DNA of 64,000 nt from JAVBSN01 sp031556525. GTDB taxonomy: Bacteria > Bacillota > Clostridia > Lachnospirales > Lachnospiraceae. Within the stretch, counting starts at the first letter, position 1. Each line of letters starts with the position of its first letter. This document shows positions 28,951 through 37,740 of this stretch, one piece after another. The translations under genes and the position numbers were made by a program. The DNA is taken from positions 1 to 64,000 of the forward strand of contig JAVBSS010000014.1 in NCBI GenBank assembly GCA_031556525.1, written 5' to 3'. Under the pieces are notes generated by a model. The model saw only the letters and a list, made by a program, of their open reading frames with translations. It did no database searches and was not told where the DNA came from.

Positions 28951-30744
28951 CTATTTTATGCCCGACATTTCTAGCAATTTCACTGCATTCGTAGTCGTGC
29001 ACCTTCCTTTTTTTAGTAAATAATCAAATTTTATAAAGTCTTCTTCATAGAATTCTTCAAAATGATAATTTTTAATATTATCATTTTTCTTCTCCATATC
29101 GCACAATTCAAAATCATGTGTTGATACAAAGGTTACGCATTTTTCATTAGATAATTTGTCTATAACTACTCTTGCTCCAACTATCCTGTCTGCTGAATTC
29201 GTTCCTTTAAAAATCTCATCTATAAGGCATATTTTAAGGCCCTCATCTTCCAGACTACTAATCATCTCTTTTATCCTTAATACCTCTGCATAAAAAGTTG
29301 ATATCCCATTACTAACATCATCCACTACTCTCATCGATGTATATAATTGCATTAAGCTAGTTTTAAAATTCTTCGCACACACTGGTGCTCCACAATAAGA
29401 TAACACTATATTCATTCCTATTGTTCGTAAAAAAGTTGTCTTACCCGACATATTTGAACCTGTAACAATTATTGTTTCTCCATTAACACTAATAGAATTA
29501 GTAATAACTCCAGAAACTTTTATTAACGGATGATACATATCTCTACATATAATCTTAGGTGTATTATCTATGGTTACTTCAGCACTAGATGTTTCTCTAA
29601 CATTTCCTATTACAGATAAGCTTATTAATTCCTCCATAGTTGCTACTGAATCAATCCACTCCTCTATATAATCACCATACTTATTCTTCCAGTTATACAT
29701 TGCGGCTGAAATCTGAAAATCCCATAGTATGGTTCCTGATAAAAACTGATGTATAATGGGATTATATCTCATATTAAAAGCATTACCTATCGCATTCAAA
29801 CTTCTAAGCGCCTTAACAACATTTCCTTCTCCAATAATATTTTGCCTTATATCTACGAGCAATTCGCTCTTGAATTCACTAGTAGCTATAACATCAAACA
29901 TATATATATATCCTTCAATATTGCCAACAAACCTAAGCATAGGTACAATATATTTACTTGTTATTCCATTAGTCAACCAAGATAATCCTATCATAACAAT
30001 AAAGCATATTCCTAAGTATACAAAATTAACATTGAAAAATATTGTTCCTATAATTAATATTACCATTATTATAGGTAGCATTATTCTAATTATATTCATC
30101 CATATAGGATAACTTTTTGATTTATCCTTACAAAATTCTATAAATCCACTACTATCAGCTTCATAATTTTTGCCTTCTGACATTTTATAACTTAAAGTCT
30201 CAAAGTTTATTGCATAGTCATAATTTTCAACCAATTCCATTATTGCTTTGGTTCTCTTATCAATATCTTCTATAGTCCTATCAATTCTTTTACCAGAGAG
30301 TGTTTTTCCTAATTTGGCTCTACCCAAACTTGTGTGTGCGCAAGAAATAAGTTGATAAACTGAATTTCTTCCCAGTAGATCCAAGTCCATGGCTACTGTA
30401 TCATTCTTATCTAGAAATTCTATTCCTGTATCTTCAAACTCCTTCCATTCATCTCCGAATCGCTTAACATATCTATCCAAAACTTTAAGCCGTGCTTCTA
30501 CATATTCAAAATGGTCTAGCACTCCTCTATGATAGATAATAAGAGCAATAAATCCTATAAGCATCATAACAGATATGACAAAGGATATATAATTGTTATC
30601 ATATATCCCAATAGCTCCCGAAATAATCATTATCACAAATACAATTAATCTAGTTGTACTTATAATATTAATTTCTCTCTTGTTTTTTGTATTTACTTCC
30701 TCTAATCCATTATATTGTTTAATAATATCTTCTACTTTTTGCAT
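28951..30744 (-). CDS. Membrane-anchored MutS-family ATPase
   Basis: 597 residues. Two hydrophobic pairs, near residues 30-72 and 212-260, enclose a helical region; a MutS core-like lever section follows; the C-terminal ABC-type ATPase has Walker A TGSNMSGKTTFLR near 430, Walker B CLIDEIFKGTNSADR and THDFEL. The mismatch-recognition domain I is absent, so it is not MutS1. This architecture recurs in Firmicutes and Bacteroidetes as an uncharacterised MutS branch. It shares direction with a 63-aa membrane protein gene just upstream (11-base gap). Confidence 0.88.
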   Translation of the reverse strand: MQKVEDIIKQYNGLEEVNTKNKREINIISTTRLIVFVIMIISGAIGIYDNNYISFVISVMMLIGFIALIIYHRGVLDHFEYVEARLKVLDRYVKRFGDEWKEFEDTGIEFLDKNDTVAMDLDLLGRNSVYQLISCAHTSLGRAKLGKTLSGKRIDRTIEDIDKRTKAIMELVENYDYAINFETLSYKMSEGKNYEADSSGFIEFCKDKSKSYPIWMNIIRIMLPIIMVILIIGTIFFNVNFVYLGICFIVMIGLSWLTNGITSKYIVPMLRFVGNIEGYIYMFDVIATSEFKSELLVDIRQNIIGEGNVVKALRSLNAIGNAFNMRYNPIIHQFLSGTILWDFQISAAMYNWKNKYGDYIEEWIDSVATMEELISLSVIGNVRETSSAEVTIDNTPKIICRDMYHPLIKVSGVITNSISVNGETIIVTGSNMSGKTTFLRTIGMNIVLSYCGAPVCAKNFKTSLMQLYTSMRVVDDVSNGISTFYAEVLRIKEMISSLEDEGLKICLIDEIFKGTNSADRIVGARVVIDKLSNEKCVTFVSTHDFELCDMEKKNDNIKNYHFEEFYEEDFIKFDYLLKKGRCTTTNAVKLLEMSGIK

Positions 30745-30755
30745 AATATTCTCAC

Positions 30756-30947
30756 TTATTCTTCTTCGTCTTCTCCCTTATCTTTTACATAAATAACGAT
30801 AGCTATAATTAGAAACATTCCTGAACATATTGCTGCAGCAATTGCATAATTTGTCTTATGCAGTAATGCCAATGCTACTGCACTCGCTAGCATTAGTAAT
30901 GCACAATTTATGAAGTTTTTAACCACTTCTGCATATTTTTTATTCAT
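30756..30947 (-). CDS. Small membrane protein (63 aa)
   Basis: 63 residues: short basic N-terminus (NKKYAEVVKN), two hydrophobic stretches at about 11-29 and 33-52, and an acidic end KGEDEEE. AGGAGG precedes the ATG. The gap of 11 bases to the MutS-like gene suggests they are cotranscribed and that this is a partner or regulator of it. No family recognised. Confidence 0.75.
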   Translation of the reverse strand: MNKKYAEVVKNFINCALLMLASAVALALLHKTNYAIAAAICSGMFLIIAIVIYVKDKGEDEEE

Positions 30948-31132
30948 AACAAAAACCTCCTATAACATTTACTTTTATTCTATTATTTTTCTATAATATT
31001 TCATCAACAAACTTTATTATGTCATATTTTTAATAATACTTCAATTTATATTTGATTTTTCAATAGTTTAGTATTAAAATCAATAATATGTGAGACAATA
31101 ACATTTAACACAATAAAAAGGAGAGATTAATT

Positions 31133-31708
31133 ATGAGCAAAAAAGGATTTTTAGGAAAAACACTTGCTGCTGTTGGCACTATCGCTGCTATTGGTGGTGT
31201 TTGCTACGTATTTAGAGATAAAATCAAAGAAAGCAAGTTATATAAAGACCTTGATGTAGAAGATAAAGTACAGAAGGCAAAATCATTTGTTAGCGACAAA
31301 TTACCAAACTCTTGTGACTGCGAAGAAGACGATTTTGAAGATGATTTTTTCTATGATGATGACGAAGATGATTCCACTGTACCTCCTACATTAAGAGAGT
31401 ACACTTCCATCACTCCACAATCTGCAGACGAGAACAACGAAGTTGCTGAAGATGATAATTCAGATTCTAATGTAGATGATGACGATTTCACAGAAGTTGA
31501 TACTACAGACAATGGTGATTTCACAGAAGCTGATACTACAGACAATGATGATATTGACAATACTACTTCAATACCAACCATATCTTTTGATGATTTATCT
31601 GATTCTGATAATGACAATGATTCTCCTATAGGCTATGAGAACGATGGTTTATCCGATGTATCTGAAGATCCTGATGTATTGATAGATCAAGACAAATTAG
31701 AATTTTAG
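31133..31708 (+). CDS. Highly acidic single-TM protein
   Basis: 191 residues. N-terminal hydrophobic segment at about 7-27 (TLAAVGTIAAIGGVCYVF), a charged stretch with YKDLDVEDKVQKAKSFVSDKLP, then a strongly acidic tail full of Asp and Glu with a short tandem repeat DFTEVDTTDNG/DFTEADTTDND. AAAAAGGAGAG precedes the ATG. It is likely a membrane-tethered protein with an extended acidic arm. It lies beside the SASP gene in the same direction, with its own terminator between, so a link to sporulation is possible but unproven. Confidence 0.8.
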   Translation: MSKKGFLGKTLAAVGTIAAIGGVCYVFRDKIKESKLYKDLDVEDKVQKAKSFVSDKLPNSCDCEEDDFEDDFFYDDDEDDSTVPPTLREYTSITPQSADENNEVAEDDNSDSNVDDDDFTEVDTTDNGDFTEADTTDNDDIDNTTSIPTISFDDLSDSDNDNDSPIGYENDGLSDVSEDPDVLIDQDKLEF

Positions 31709-31729
31709 ATTATTCATTTAAACTATAAA

Positions 31730-31768
31730 AATGCAAGTCATATTAGCACTATATGACTTGTATTTTTT
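31730..31768 (+). terminator. Intrinsic terminator after the acidic protein gene
   Basis: Stem AATGCAAGTCATAT (31730-31743) / ATATGACTTGTATT (31751-31764), one G-U pair, followed by a run of T (31763-31768). Confidence 0.9.
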
Positions 31769-31849
31769 ATACATTAATATAATTCTCGACTAATTAAACG
31801 TTTATATGGTAATACTACTATCAACTACTATTGTTAAGGAGGAATTATA

Positions 31850-32074
31850 TTGTCTAGCAAGAAAAAAGAAGATCCAACAAAAGAAACATTTTCACTAAAG
31901 GATCTAGAACCTGAACAGATCATGAAGTATGAGATTGCAAAAGAATTAGGTCTGTATAATAAAGTTATTACTGAAGGTTGGAAATCTCTCTCCGCAAAAG
32001 AATCTGGAAAGATTGGCGGCATATTAAGTAGCATGAAAAAATCTAGTAACAATTCTTCAAATTCCACAAAATAA
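31850..32074 (+). CDS. Alpha/beta-type small acid-soluble spore protein
   Basis: 74 residues. The core KYEIAKELGLYNKVITEGW and SLSAKESGKIGG are the conserved motifs of alpha/beta-type SASPs, which coat spore DNA and carry the germination protease site. The start is TTG, not ATG; AAGGAGG eight bases upstream supports it. The conserved part is preceded by a lysine-rich arm and followed by a Ser/Asn-rich tail. Its presence implies that the organism, or a recent ancestor, forms spores. I did not find a clean forespore promoter. Confidence 0.9.
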   Translation: MSSKKKEDPTKETFSLKDLEPEQIMKYEIAKELGLYNKVITEGWKSLSAKESGKIGGILSSMKKSSNNSSNSTK

Positions 32075-32166
32075 TATAGGACATAGTCACTAAGTACTAT
32101 GCCCTATATACCTATTCTCAAAATATGTGGTTTTGTGTTATAGGTCTATATTAAATCGAATATTGT

Positions 32167-32189
32167 ATTTCTTAACTTAGTTAAGAAAT
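32167..32189. repeat. Perfect 23-base palindrome downstream of the BlaR1-like gene
   Basis: ATTTCTTAACT-T-AGTTAAGAAAT. It begins 20 bases past the stop at 32209, and may act as a hairpin terminator or end for the leftward operon, though no long T run follows. A weaker inverted repeat also lies at 32075-32108, after the SASP stop. Confidence 0.5.
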
Positions 32190-32208
32190 ATGTTATCAAC
32201 TATATATC

Positions 32209-33648
32209 TTATTTAGAATATGAACCAGCAGCTGTAATTGACACTGTAGATTTATTCTGTACGAATACTGAGTAGTTTCCAGTCTGGTCTAATAAAAATG
32301 TATGAGATTTTGCTCCTGAACCTGATACATATCTTACTGTACCATCTGGCTCAATAATACCTATCCAATATAAAGATGTAGCTGGAATGCATGTACAACT
32401 AATCATAATAGTATCACCTGAATACATCTTGAATGATGTAGACTGTGCTCTAACACCTGTCATAACTACCCAATTAAATGTTACTAATGCTCCTGTTGAT
32501 CTTAATCCCTTTACTGCTTCTTCCATAATAACAACTTCGCAGTCATCATCTTCTGGTGCTATCTCGTATTCTATATCCATAAGCTCATCATTGTCAACAT
32601 CTACATCCGTAACCATAACATCCTCTGTCTCAAGAACAACGGTATCTGTATAAATCTTCGTATATAAAGTAGTTACTTCATAACCTGCAGCAAGTGAAAC
32701 TGATGAACTTAATATAACAAAAGCCATAACTGTTGCTACCATTCCCATCTTGCTTACCATCTTTGCATTTTTATTATCTTTCATAGTATCCATCCTCCTA
32801 GTAAGGCTATTCTCTGATTCGGTCATATAACACGCCATATCATCGCCCTTAATATTTTCTTCCTTATCTAACATTACAGACAGATAATCTAGTATATCAT
32901 TGTAATAACTATTAGTATTAAATACGTCACTTTCTCTGTGTTCACAAACATGTAAATCACATTGAAATTCACTCCATGTCTTAATATACTTTTCATACTC
33001 ATAAGCAATTGCATTATAACTATGTAATGTTACAATAAAATTATTAAGCAGTCTAATATGTACATCCTTATACACATAATGCATCAATTCATGGTACATT
33101 ATAGTCCTAAGAATCTCATCATCATATTCGCCTTCTGTTAATACTACTGTAGGACGGATTACTCCATATATCATAGGCGACATTAGATATCCATTACATC
33201 TCAATCTAATATTTCTCTTTATCCCCAGTTCAGACTTAACTTCTTCAAATAATTGTATCGTACGAGTATCAGTAACCAAATAACAAGTTTTCTTAATTAT
33301 ATGCCATACTATATACTTTGGCCACTTAATTACCATTAGTCCTACATAACACAGAAACCATAGAGTTGCTATTGCCAATGCTATTGATATTGTAACAGGC
33401 GTAACTCCATAGCTTACTATGTCTCCCAAATCATGCTTTATTACATACGGATTGCCCTTGTCAAAAGATATAAACAAGAAAACTGATGGTAGTATGTAAA
33501 ATGGCAAGCTAATCTTAAGCATTATATACAGTATTCTTGGACATACTTTTTCTAATCTTTTAGAAAACAACCACCATATTGAAAAAACTAAGCCACCTAT
33601 AATCGTTGTAAAAAATAATATAACAACGATTGAATTAATCCAATTCAT
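32209..33648 (-). CDS. BlaR1/M56-type membrane metallopeptidase
   Basis: 479 residues. Four hydrophobic segments frame a cytoplasmic zinc protease with HELMH near residue 190 and downstream EFQCD, as in BlaR1/MecR1. After a last transmembrane helix near 303-325 comes a 150-residue extracytoplasmic region of beta-type sequence. That region lacks the penicillin-binding SxxK/SxN motifs of true BlaR1, so the signal is probably not a beta-lactam. The gene overlaps the 3' end of the BlaI-like gene by 14 bases and should release that repressor by proteolysis. Confidence 0.88.
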   Translation of the reverse strand: MNWINSIVVILFFTTIIGGLVFSIWWLFSKRLEKVCPRILYIMLKISLPFYILPSVFLFISFDKGNPYVIKHDLGDIVSYGVTPVTISIALAIATLWFLCYVGLMVIKWPKYIVWHIIKKTCYLVTDTRTIQLFEEVKSELGIKRNIRLRCNGYLMSPMIYGVIRPTVVLTEGEYDDEILRTIMYHELMHYVYKDVHIRLLNNFIVTLHSYNAIAYEYEKYIKTWSEFQCDLHVCEHRESDVFNTNSYYNDILDYLSVMLDKEENIKGDDMACYMTESENSLTRRMDTMKDNKNAKMVSKMGMVATVMAFVILSSSVSLAAGYEVTTLYTKIYTDTVVLETEDVMVTDVDVDNDELMDIEYEIAPEDDDCEVVIMEEAVKGLRSTGALVTFNWVVMTGVRAQSTSFKMYSGDTIMISCTCIPATSLYWIGIIEPDGTVRYVSGSGAKSHTFLLDQTGNYSVFVQNKSTVSITAAGSYSK

Positions 33649-34015
33649 TCAGTTTATCTCTCATCTTCTTAATATCATTCTTGTTTAAAGTATCTTTACT
33701 ACATAAATCACAAGCAAATGCTGTAACATCACTTGCATTCCAGAAATTAATATGTTTCTTCAATATCTGACTCTTATAAGCATCTTCTGTTATTAATATT
33801 TCATAATAAAACAATCTACCTACACGGTGTAATTTCACATAATCTTTTCTAACTAAGCGTGCTAGAAATGTTGATACTGTTTGTGGTTTCCATTCTTTGC
33901 CATATCTATCATTAACCATCTTAACTATATTAGGCAATGACACCTGCTCCGTACAATCCCAAACACATTTCATTACAAGTTCTTCACTATCTGTCAATTT
34001 TTCATATTTCATCAT
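33635..34015 (-). CDS. BlaI/MecI-family transcriptional repressor
   Basis: 126 residues from the ATG at 34015 (ATG at 34012 is equally possible). Winged-helix segment KLTDSEELVMKCVWDC...VNDRYGKEWKPQTVSTFLARLVRKDYV is diagnostic. The long frame to 34042 is rejected: its start falls near the predicted transcription start, and TTGGAG lies just before 34015. It would repress its own operon and be cleaved through the BlaR1-like partner encoded by the overlapping next gene. Confidence 0.93.
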   Translation of the reverse strand: MMKYEKLTDSEELVMKCVWDCTEQVSLPNIVKMVNDRYGKEWKPQTVSTFLARLVRKDYVKLHRVGRLFYYEILITEDAYKSQILKKHINFWNASDVTAFACDLCSKDTLNKNDIKKMRDKLNELD

Positions 34016-34046
34016 ATTCACTCCAACTAGTTCTGTAAACAAGAAT

Positions 34047-34075
34047 ATAATAACACTATATTCGTAATATTACAA
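34047..34075 (-). promoter_or_regulatory. Promoter/operator of the blaI-blaR1-like operon
   Basis: -35 TTGTAA (34075-34070), 17-base spacer, -10 TATTAT (34052-34047). A perfect palindrome GTAATATTAC (34064-34073) overlaps the -35 box and is a natural candidate for the BlaI-like operator. Confidence 0.55.
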
Positions 34076-34137
34076 CAACTTTTTTCTTTTTTTATTATTT
34101 TTTTTATTTTTCATTGATTTTACTGCATTTCTAGACA

Positions 34138-35106
34138 CTATCCAATCCAATTATTAACCACCTCATCATCAAGATTCGGGCATAATATAATTAATTCTTC
34201 AATAATTGTATCAATCTCATCTAGTTCTCTAAAATTATACTCATAAAACATCTTTTCAGGGTTAGACATAGTAAGCTTGTATAGTGGTTTTCCTCTATTT
34301 CCAAACACCTTAGCATTGACTACGTGCTTAGAAATATATTTAATGTAATCTATCTTGATTACACTAGTTGCTATCCAATTATGGATAATTACATATTCTT
34401 CTGTAATTATAGCGTGCTTACTTCTACTTACGACCCTATTCCTAATCTGAGAATTAAGTTCGTTAATCACCTCTTCCTTACTAGTTCCGAATGCTAATAA
34501 CTGTCTCGCTTGTGGGTGCATGTATGGATTATATGCAAAGACACAATTAGCTATCACTGCTAGAATTGTAATAATTGCTGGAAACAACACCATAAAATAT
34601 ACAAAAAAATTATAAACATAAGCATAATCAATCTCACTAACAATACTGTTGTAGATTATATTATCTATATCACCATAATCCAAACCAGTATCTTTGGAAA
34701 ACTGATTAGTTATATATTCTAGTGATGGATTATTACTAATTATCTTCCCTTTTAATTTATAATTTTCTAATACATCTAAAGGTTGTCTTCCTTTAATAAG
34801 AACAAGTAGTCCCTTACCATCAATTATAGTATAATAGTAAGATCCAACTCTGTTGTTATTTTCATAATAATCATATCCTGAGTACATTGCTTCCTTAATA
34901 TTCATAGAGATATTATTGTACCCTTGCTCTTGAACTTGTTCTAATTCTTCAATACTATTTATAGAGTAATTCTCTATCTTATCTAGTATCGGAAATTTGA
35001 CAATCAGAATTCCTACTATCAACATATAAACTACAATAGGAACCAATGCTACTAAAGAATTTTGTAGAAACATGACCTCTAACGGCCTTCTTGAAAAAAA
35101 ATTCAT
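34138..35106 (-). CDS. Conserved membrane protein of unknown function
   Basis: 322 residues. One transmembrane helix at about 16-37, an extracellular region with SGYDYYENNNRVGSYYYTIIDGKG (short form seen near residue 75-100), a second helix at about 168-192, then a cytoplasmic domain with basic RNRVVSRSKHAI and alternating beta pattern. The build, N-terminal TM, outside domain, TM, inside domain, is similar to the five paralogs at 52-57 kb, and RxGSYYY/LxV segments are compatible with distant kinship, but I could not show it. Isolated, 96 bases from blaI-like, no obvious promoter. Confidence 0.7.
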   Translation of the reverse strand: MNFFSRRPLEVMFLQNSLVALVPIVVYMLIVGILIVKFPILDKIENYSINSIEELEQVQEQGYNNISMNIKEAMYSGYDYYENNNRVGSYYYTIIDGKGLLVLIKGRQPLDVLENYKLKGKIISNNPSLEYITNQFSKDTGLDYGDIDNIIYNSIVSEIDYAYVYNFFVYFMVLFPAIITILAVIANCVFAYNPYMHPQARQLLAFGTSKEEVINELNSQIRNRVVSRSKHAIITEEYVIIHNWIATSVIKIDYIKYISKHVVNAKVFGNRGKPLYKLTMSNPEKMFYEYNFRELDEIDTIIEELIILCPNLDDEVVNNWIG

Positions 35107-35184
35107 CTAATGTACCTCAATAAACTACATTGCAAATATACTAATACATTATACTATTCATTTATAATATTTACAAGCTTTCAT

Positions 35185-35214
35185 TTGACATACCCCATAT
35201 TTAACAGATATACT
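35185..35214 (+). promoter_or_regulatory. Sigma-A promoter of the methyltransferase-hslO unit
   Basis: -35 TTGACA (35185-35190), 18-base spacer, -10 TATACT (35209-35214), 50 bases upstream of the start at 35264. Confidence 0.7.
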
Positions 35215-35263
35215 ATCATTTGATAATGTTTTATATAGCACAAATAGAAATGGTGGTGATTTT

Positions 35264-36022
35264 ATGGATTCATATACCTCTTTTGCCAAAGTATATGACA
35301 ATTTCATGGACAACATTCCTTACGAAGAGTGGAGTACTTATCTCCTTTCCATATTGAACGAATATAATATTACTAACGGCCTGCTACTCGACCTTGGTTG
35401 CGGAACAGGTACTCTTACCGAAATTATGGCTAGCAAAGGTTATGATATGATTGGTGTTGATAACTCTTATGAGATGCTCGATATCGCTAAAGAAAAGTCC
35501 CTAGATTCAAATAACGACATACTATATTTACTCCAAGACATGCGTGAATTCGAGTTATATGGTACTGTATCTGCTATAATAAGTGTCTGTGACAGTATTA
35601 ACTACATTACCGATTCTAATGATTTATTAGAGGTATTCAGACTTGTCAATAACTATCTTGATCCAAGCGGATTATTTATATTTGACTTTAATACAGTTCA
35701 CCACTATAGAGATATACTAGCTGATAACACATTTGCTGAAGACAGAGAAAACATTAGTTTTATATGGGATAATTACTATGACGAAGACACTCATATAAAT
35801 GAATATTCTCTTAGCCTATTCATCAAAGAAGATCATGATATGTACCACAAATTTATAGAAGAACACTATCAACGTGGATATACAATCAATGAGATTTCCG
35901 AACTTGTTAATAATTCTGGTTTGGAACTACTACATGTATACGATGCTTTCACAAGAGAATCTGCAACAGACGAAAGCACCCGTGTATACGTTATTGCAAG
36001 AGAACAAGGAAAAACATTATAA
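35264..36022 (+). CDS. Class I SAM-dependent methyltransferase
   Basis: 252 residues. SAM motif I LLDLGCGTGTLTE near residues 43-55, motif II-like MIGVDNS, and YDAFTRESATDESTRVYVIARE at the end. The N-terminal SFAKVYDNFMDNIPYEEW is typical of a widely distributed family next to hslO in Lachnospiraceae. Substrate unknown. GGTGGTGAT precedes the ATG; hslO follows 24 bases later on the same transcript. Confidence 0.92.
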   Translation: MDSYTSFAKVYDNFMDNIPYEEWSTYLLSILNEYNITNGLLLDLGCGTGTLTEIMASKGYDMIGVDNSYEMLDIAKEKSLDSNNDILYLLQDMREFELYGTVSAIISVCDSINYITDSNDLLEVFRLVNNYLDPSGLFIFDFNTVHHYRDILADNTFAEDRENISFIWDNYYDEDTHINEYSLSLFIKEDHDMYHKFIEEHYQRGYTINEISELVNNSGLELLHVYDAFTRESATDESTRVYVIAREQGKTL

Positions 36023-36046
36023 TATATATTTTACTGGAGGTTAATT

Positions 36047-36916
36047 ATGACTGATTATATTTTAAGAGGTACTGCTGCAGACGGACAAGTTCGTTTCTTC
36101 GCCGCAACAACAAAAGAATTAGTAGAGCACGCTCGTGCAACTCACAATACAAGTCCTGTAGCAACTGCTGCACTTGGACGTTTACTTACTGCTGGTTCTA
36201 TCATTGGTAGTATGTGCAAGAATGATACTGATATAATAACATTACAGATTCAATGTTCTGGACCAATCGGTGGTATTACTGTTACTTCTGATTCTAACGC
36301 TAATGTAAAGGGATATGTTAACAATCCTAACGTAATACTTCATGCTAATGAAAAAGGCAAACTTGACGTTGCTAAAGCCCTTGATTTGGGTGTGTTAACT
36401 GTTATTAAGGATATCGGACTCAAAGAGCCTTATAGCGGTCAAACCCAATTAGTGTCAGGTGAAATTGCCGAGGATCTAACTTACTACTTTGCTACTAGTG
36501 AACAGATTCCAACATCTGTAGCTCTTGGGGTTTTAATGGAGAAAAACAATACTGTTAAACAGTCTGGTGGATTCATTATTCAACTTATGCCTTTTGCAGA
36601 AGATGGATTAATTGACGAACTCGAGACTAGATTAAATAATTATTCTTCTATTACTTCTGTGTTTGAATCTGGTAAAACACCTGAGGATATTGTTAAGGAT
36701 CTATTTGATGGTTATGAGCCTGTTATTCATGATACTATTCCTACTCAATTTTCTTGTAATTGTTCAAAGGAAAAGGTATATAAAGCTGTTATGAGTGTTG
36801 GTCGTAAGGATATTGAAGAGATGATTGCCGATGATAAGCCGATTGAGGTTAACTGCCATTTCTGTAATACCAGTTATACATTTGATTCTGAAGATTTAAA
36901 GAGTATGTTACAATAA
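36047..36916 (+). CDS. hslO: Hsp33 redox-regulated chaperonin
   Basis: 289 residues. C-terminal zinc site CNC...CHFC (near residues 238-272), plus the N-terminal core and GRKDIEEMIAD linker region. Hsp33 is activated by oxidation and heat when disulfides form and zinc is lost. ACTGGAGG precedes the ATG. In the catalase/rubrerythrin-carrying genome it fits an oxidative stress set. Confidence 0.96.
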   Translation: MTDYILRGTAADGQVRFFAATTKELVEHARATHNTSPVATAALGRLLTAGSIIGSMCKNDTDIITLQIQCSGPIGGITVTSDSNANVKGYVNNPNVILHANEKGKLDVAKALDLGVLTVIKDIGLKEPYSGQTQLVSGEIAEDLTYYFATSEQIPTSVALGVLMEKNNTVKQSGGFIIQLMPFAEDGLIDELETRLNNYSSITSVFESGKTPEDIVKDLFDGYEPVIHDTIPTQFSCNCSKEKVYKAVMSVGRKDIEEMIADDKPIEVNCHFCNTSYTFDSEDLKSMLQ

Positions 36917-36948
36917 GAACGAATTAAGATATTATGCGTGATTAAGAA

Positions 36949-37290
36949 CTATAATTTATTCAATATTTTCTGTATAAATTGTTTTTCTTGGTCACGTTTT
37001 TTGTATATTACTGCAATTACTTGAACTTTACAATTATTTTCATCTATCCAAAAATATATATAAAAGTTTTTAACAAGCATTTTATGTATGCCATTGCTAT
37101 GCCACGGTTCTTCCTTTGTTAGTGCTATTCGTTCTGGAAATCTAGAAAGTGATGTTATTGCATCTTCTAATGCATTTAACAACTGCCGTGCGGACTCCGT
37201 GGCTTTTAATTCATTAGTAATGTACTGCATTATTTCTTGTATCTGCCCTTGGGCTTGGGGCGTGATTTTGACTAAATATTCTTTTATCAT
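36949..37290 (-). CDS. RelE/ParE-type toxin
   Basis: 113 residues. The ParE/RelE-type fold is suggested by VKITPQAQGQIQEIMQYITNEL, SLSRFPERIALTKEEPWHSNGIHKMLVKNFYIYFWIDENN and the C-terminal VIAVIYKKRDQEKQF. It would act on translating mRNA or gyrase; the two groups cannot be separated by eye. It lies 3 bases after the antitoxin gene, the classical antitoxin-first order. Confidence 0.9.
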   Translation of the reverse strand: MIKEYLVKITPQAQGQIQEIMQYITNELKATESARQLLNALEDAITSLSRFPERIALTKEEPWHSNGIHKMLVKNFYIYFWIDENNCKVQVIAVIYKKRDQEKQFIQKILNKL

Positions 37291-37293
37291 AGG

Positions 37294-37593
37294 CTATATC
37301 TCCCGTTTCAATTCTGCAAACACTTCACTAGCTAAACGAGACTGATCTGTTTTCGCTTCTTTAAGTCCAGTTTTCATCATATTATCAAATTCTACATTAT
37401 CCATTTCATCACGAGCAACTGGTATTGCCGGTAATGATAACGAAAACGGAATACCATTAGTCATTATAATTTGTTTATATAACATATTAATAACAACAGA
37501 TGCAGGAACTCCAAGTTGTGACATAATAGATTCTGCTTTTTCTTTTACTTCTGGCTCAACACGAGCAAGTACATTGGCTGTTTTTGTTGCCAT
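37294..37593 (-). CDS. RelB/DinJ-family antitoxin
   Basis: 99 residues from the ATG at 37593 (another ATG lies at 37599). It begins MATKTANVLARVEPEVKEKAESI, the ribbon-helix-helix region of RelB/DinJ antitoxins, and has a C-terminal segment expected to neutralise the toxin. AAAGGTGG precedes the start. It is presumed to repress its own promoter through the palindrome upstream (37623-37659). Confidence 0.92.
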   Translation of the reverse strand: MATKTANVLARVEPEVKEKAESIMSQLGVPASVVINMLYKQIIMTNGIPFSLSLPAIPVARDEMDNVEFDNMMKTGLKEAKTDQSRLASEVFAELKREI

Positions 37594-37622
37594 AATCATT
37601 CCACCTTTCTTTTATAATATTA

Positions 37623-37659
37623 TATACAAACGTATTACTATTAGCAATACATTTGTATA
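37623..37659. promoter_or_regulatory. Operator-like inverted repeat upstream of the toxin-antitoxin operon
   Basis: TATACAAACGTATT (37623-37636) and AATACATTTGTATA (37646-37659) are inverted with one mismatch in 14. It begins 30 bases upstream of the antitoxin start, as expected for autoregulation. Confidence 0.6.
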
Positions 37660-37689
37660 GATTTTTATAAATAAATTATTTACTCCAAA

Positions 37690-37726
37690 TAAATGAACCG
37701 AGAATTTTATCATCTCGGTTCATTTA
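37690..37726 (-). terminator. Terminator of the ECF sigma operon
   Basis: Perfect 14-bp stem (TAAATGAACCGAGA and complement, loop of 9) beginning 15 bases after the stop at 37741. A short T-rich stretch follows on the reverse strand. Confidence 0.75.
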
Positions 37727-37740
37727 TTACCTAGCTATAT

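Noticed and set aside
32167..32189. BlaI-like operator
   Set aside because: It lies downstream of the operon; the promoter-linked palindrome at 34064-34073 is a better candidate.
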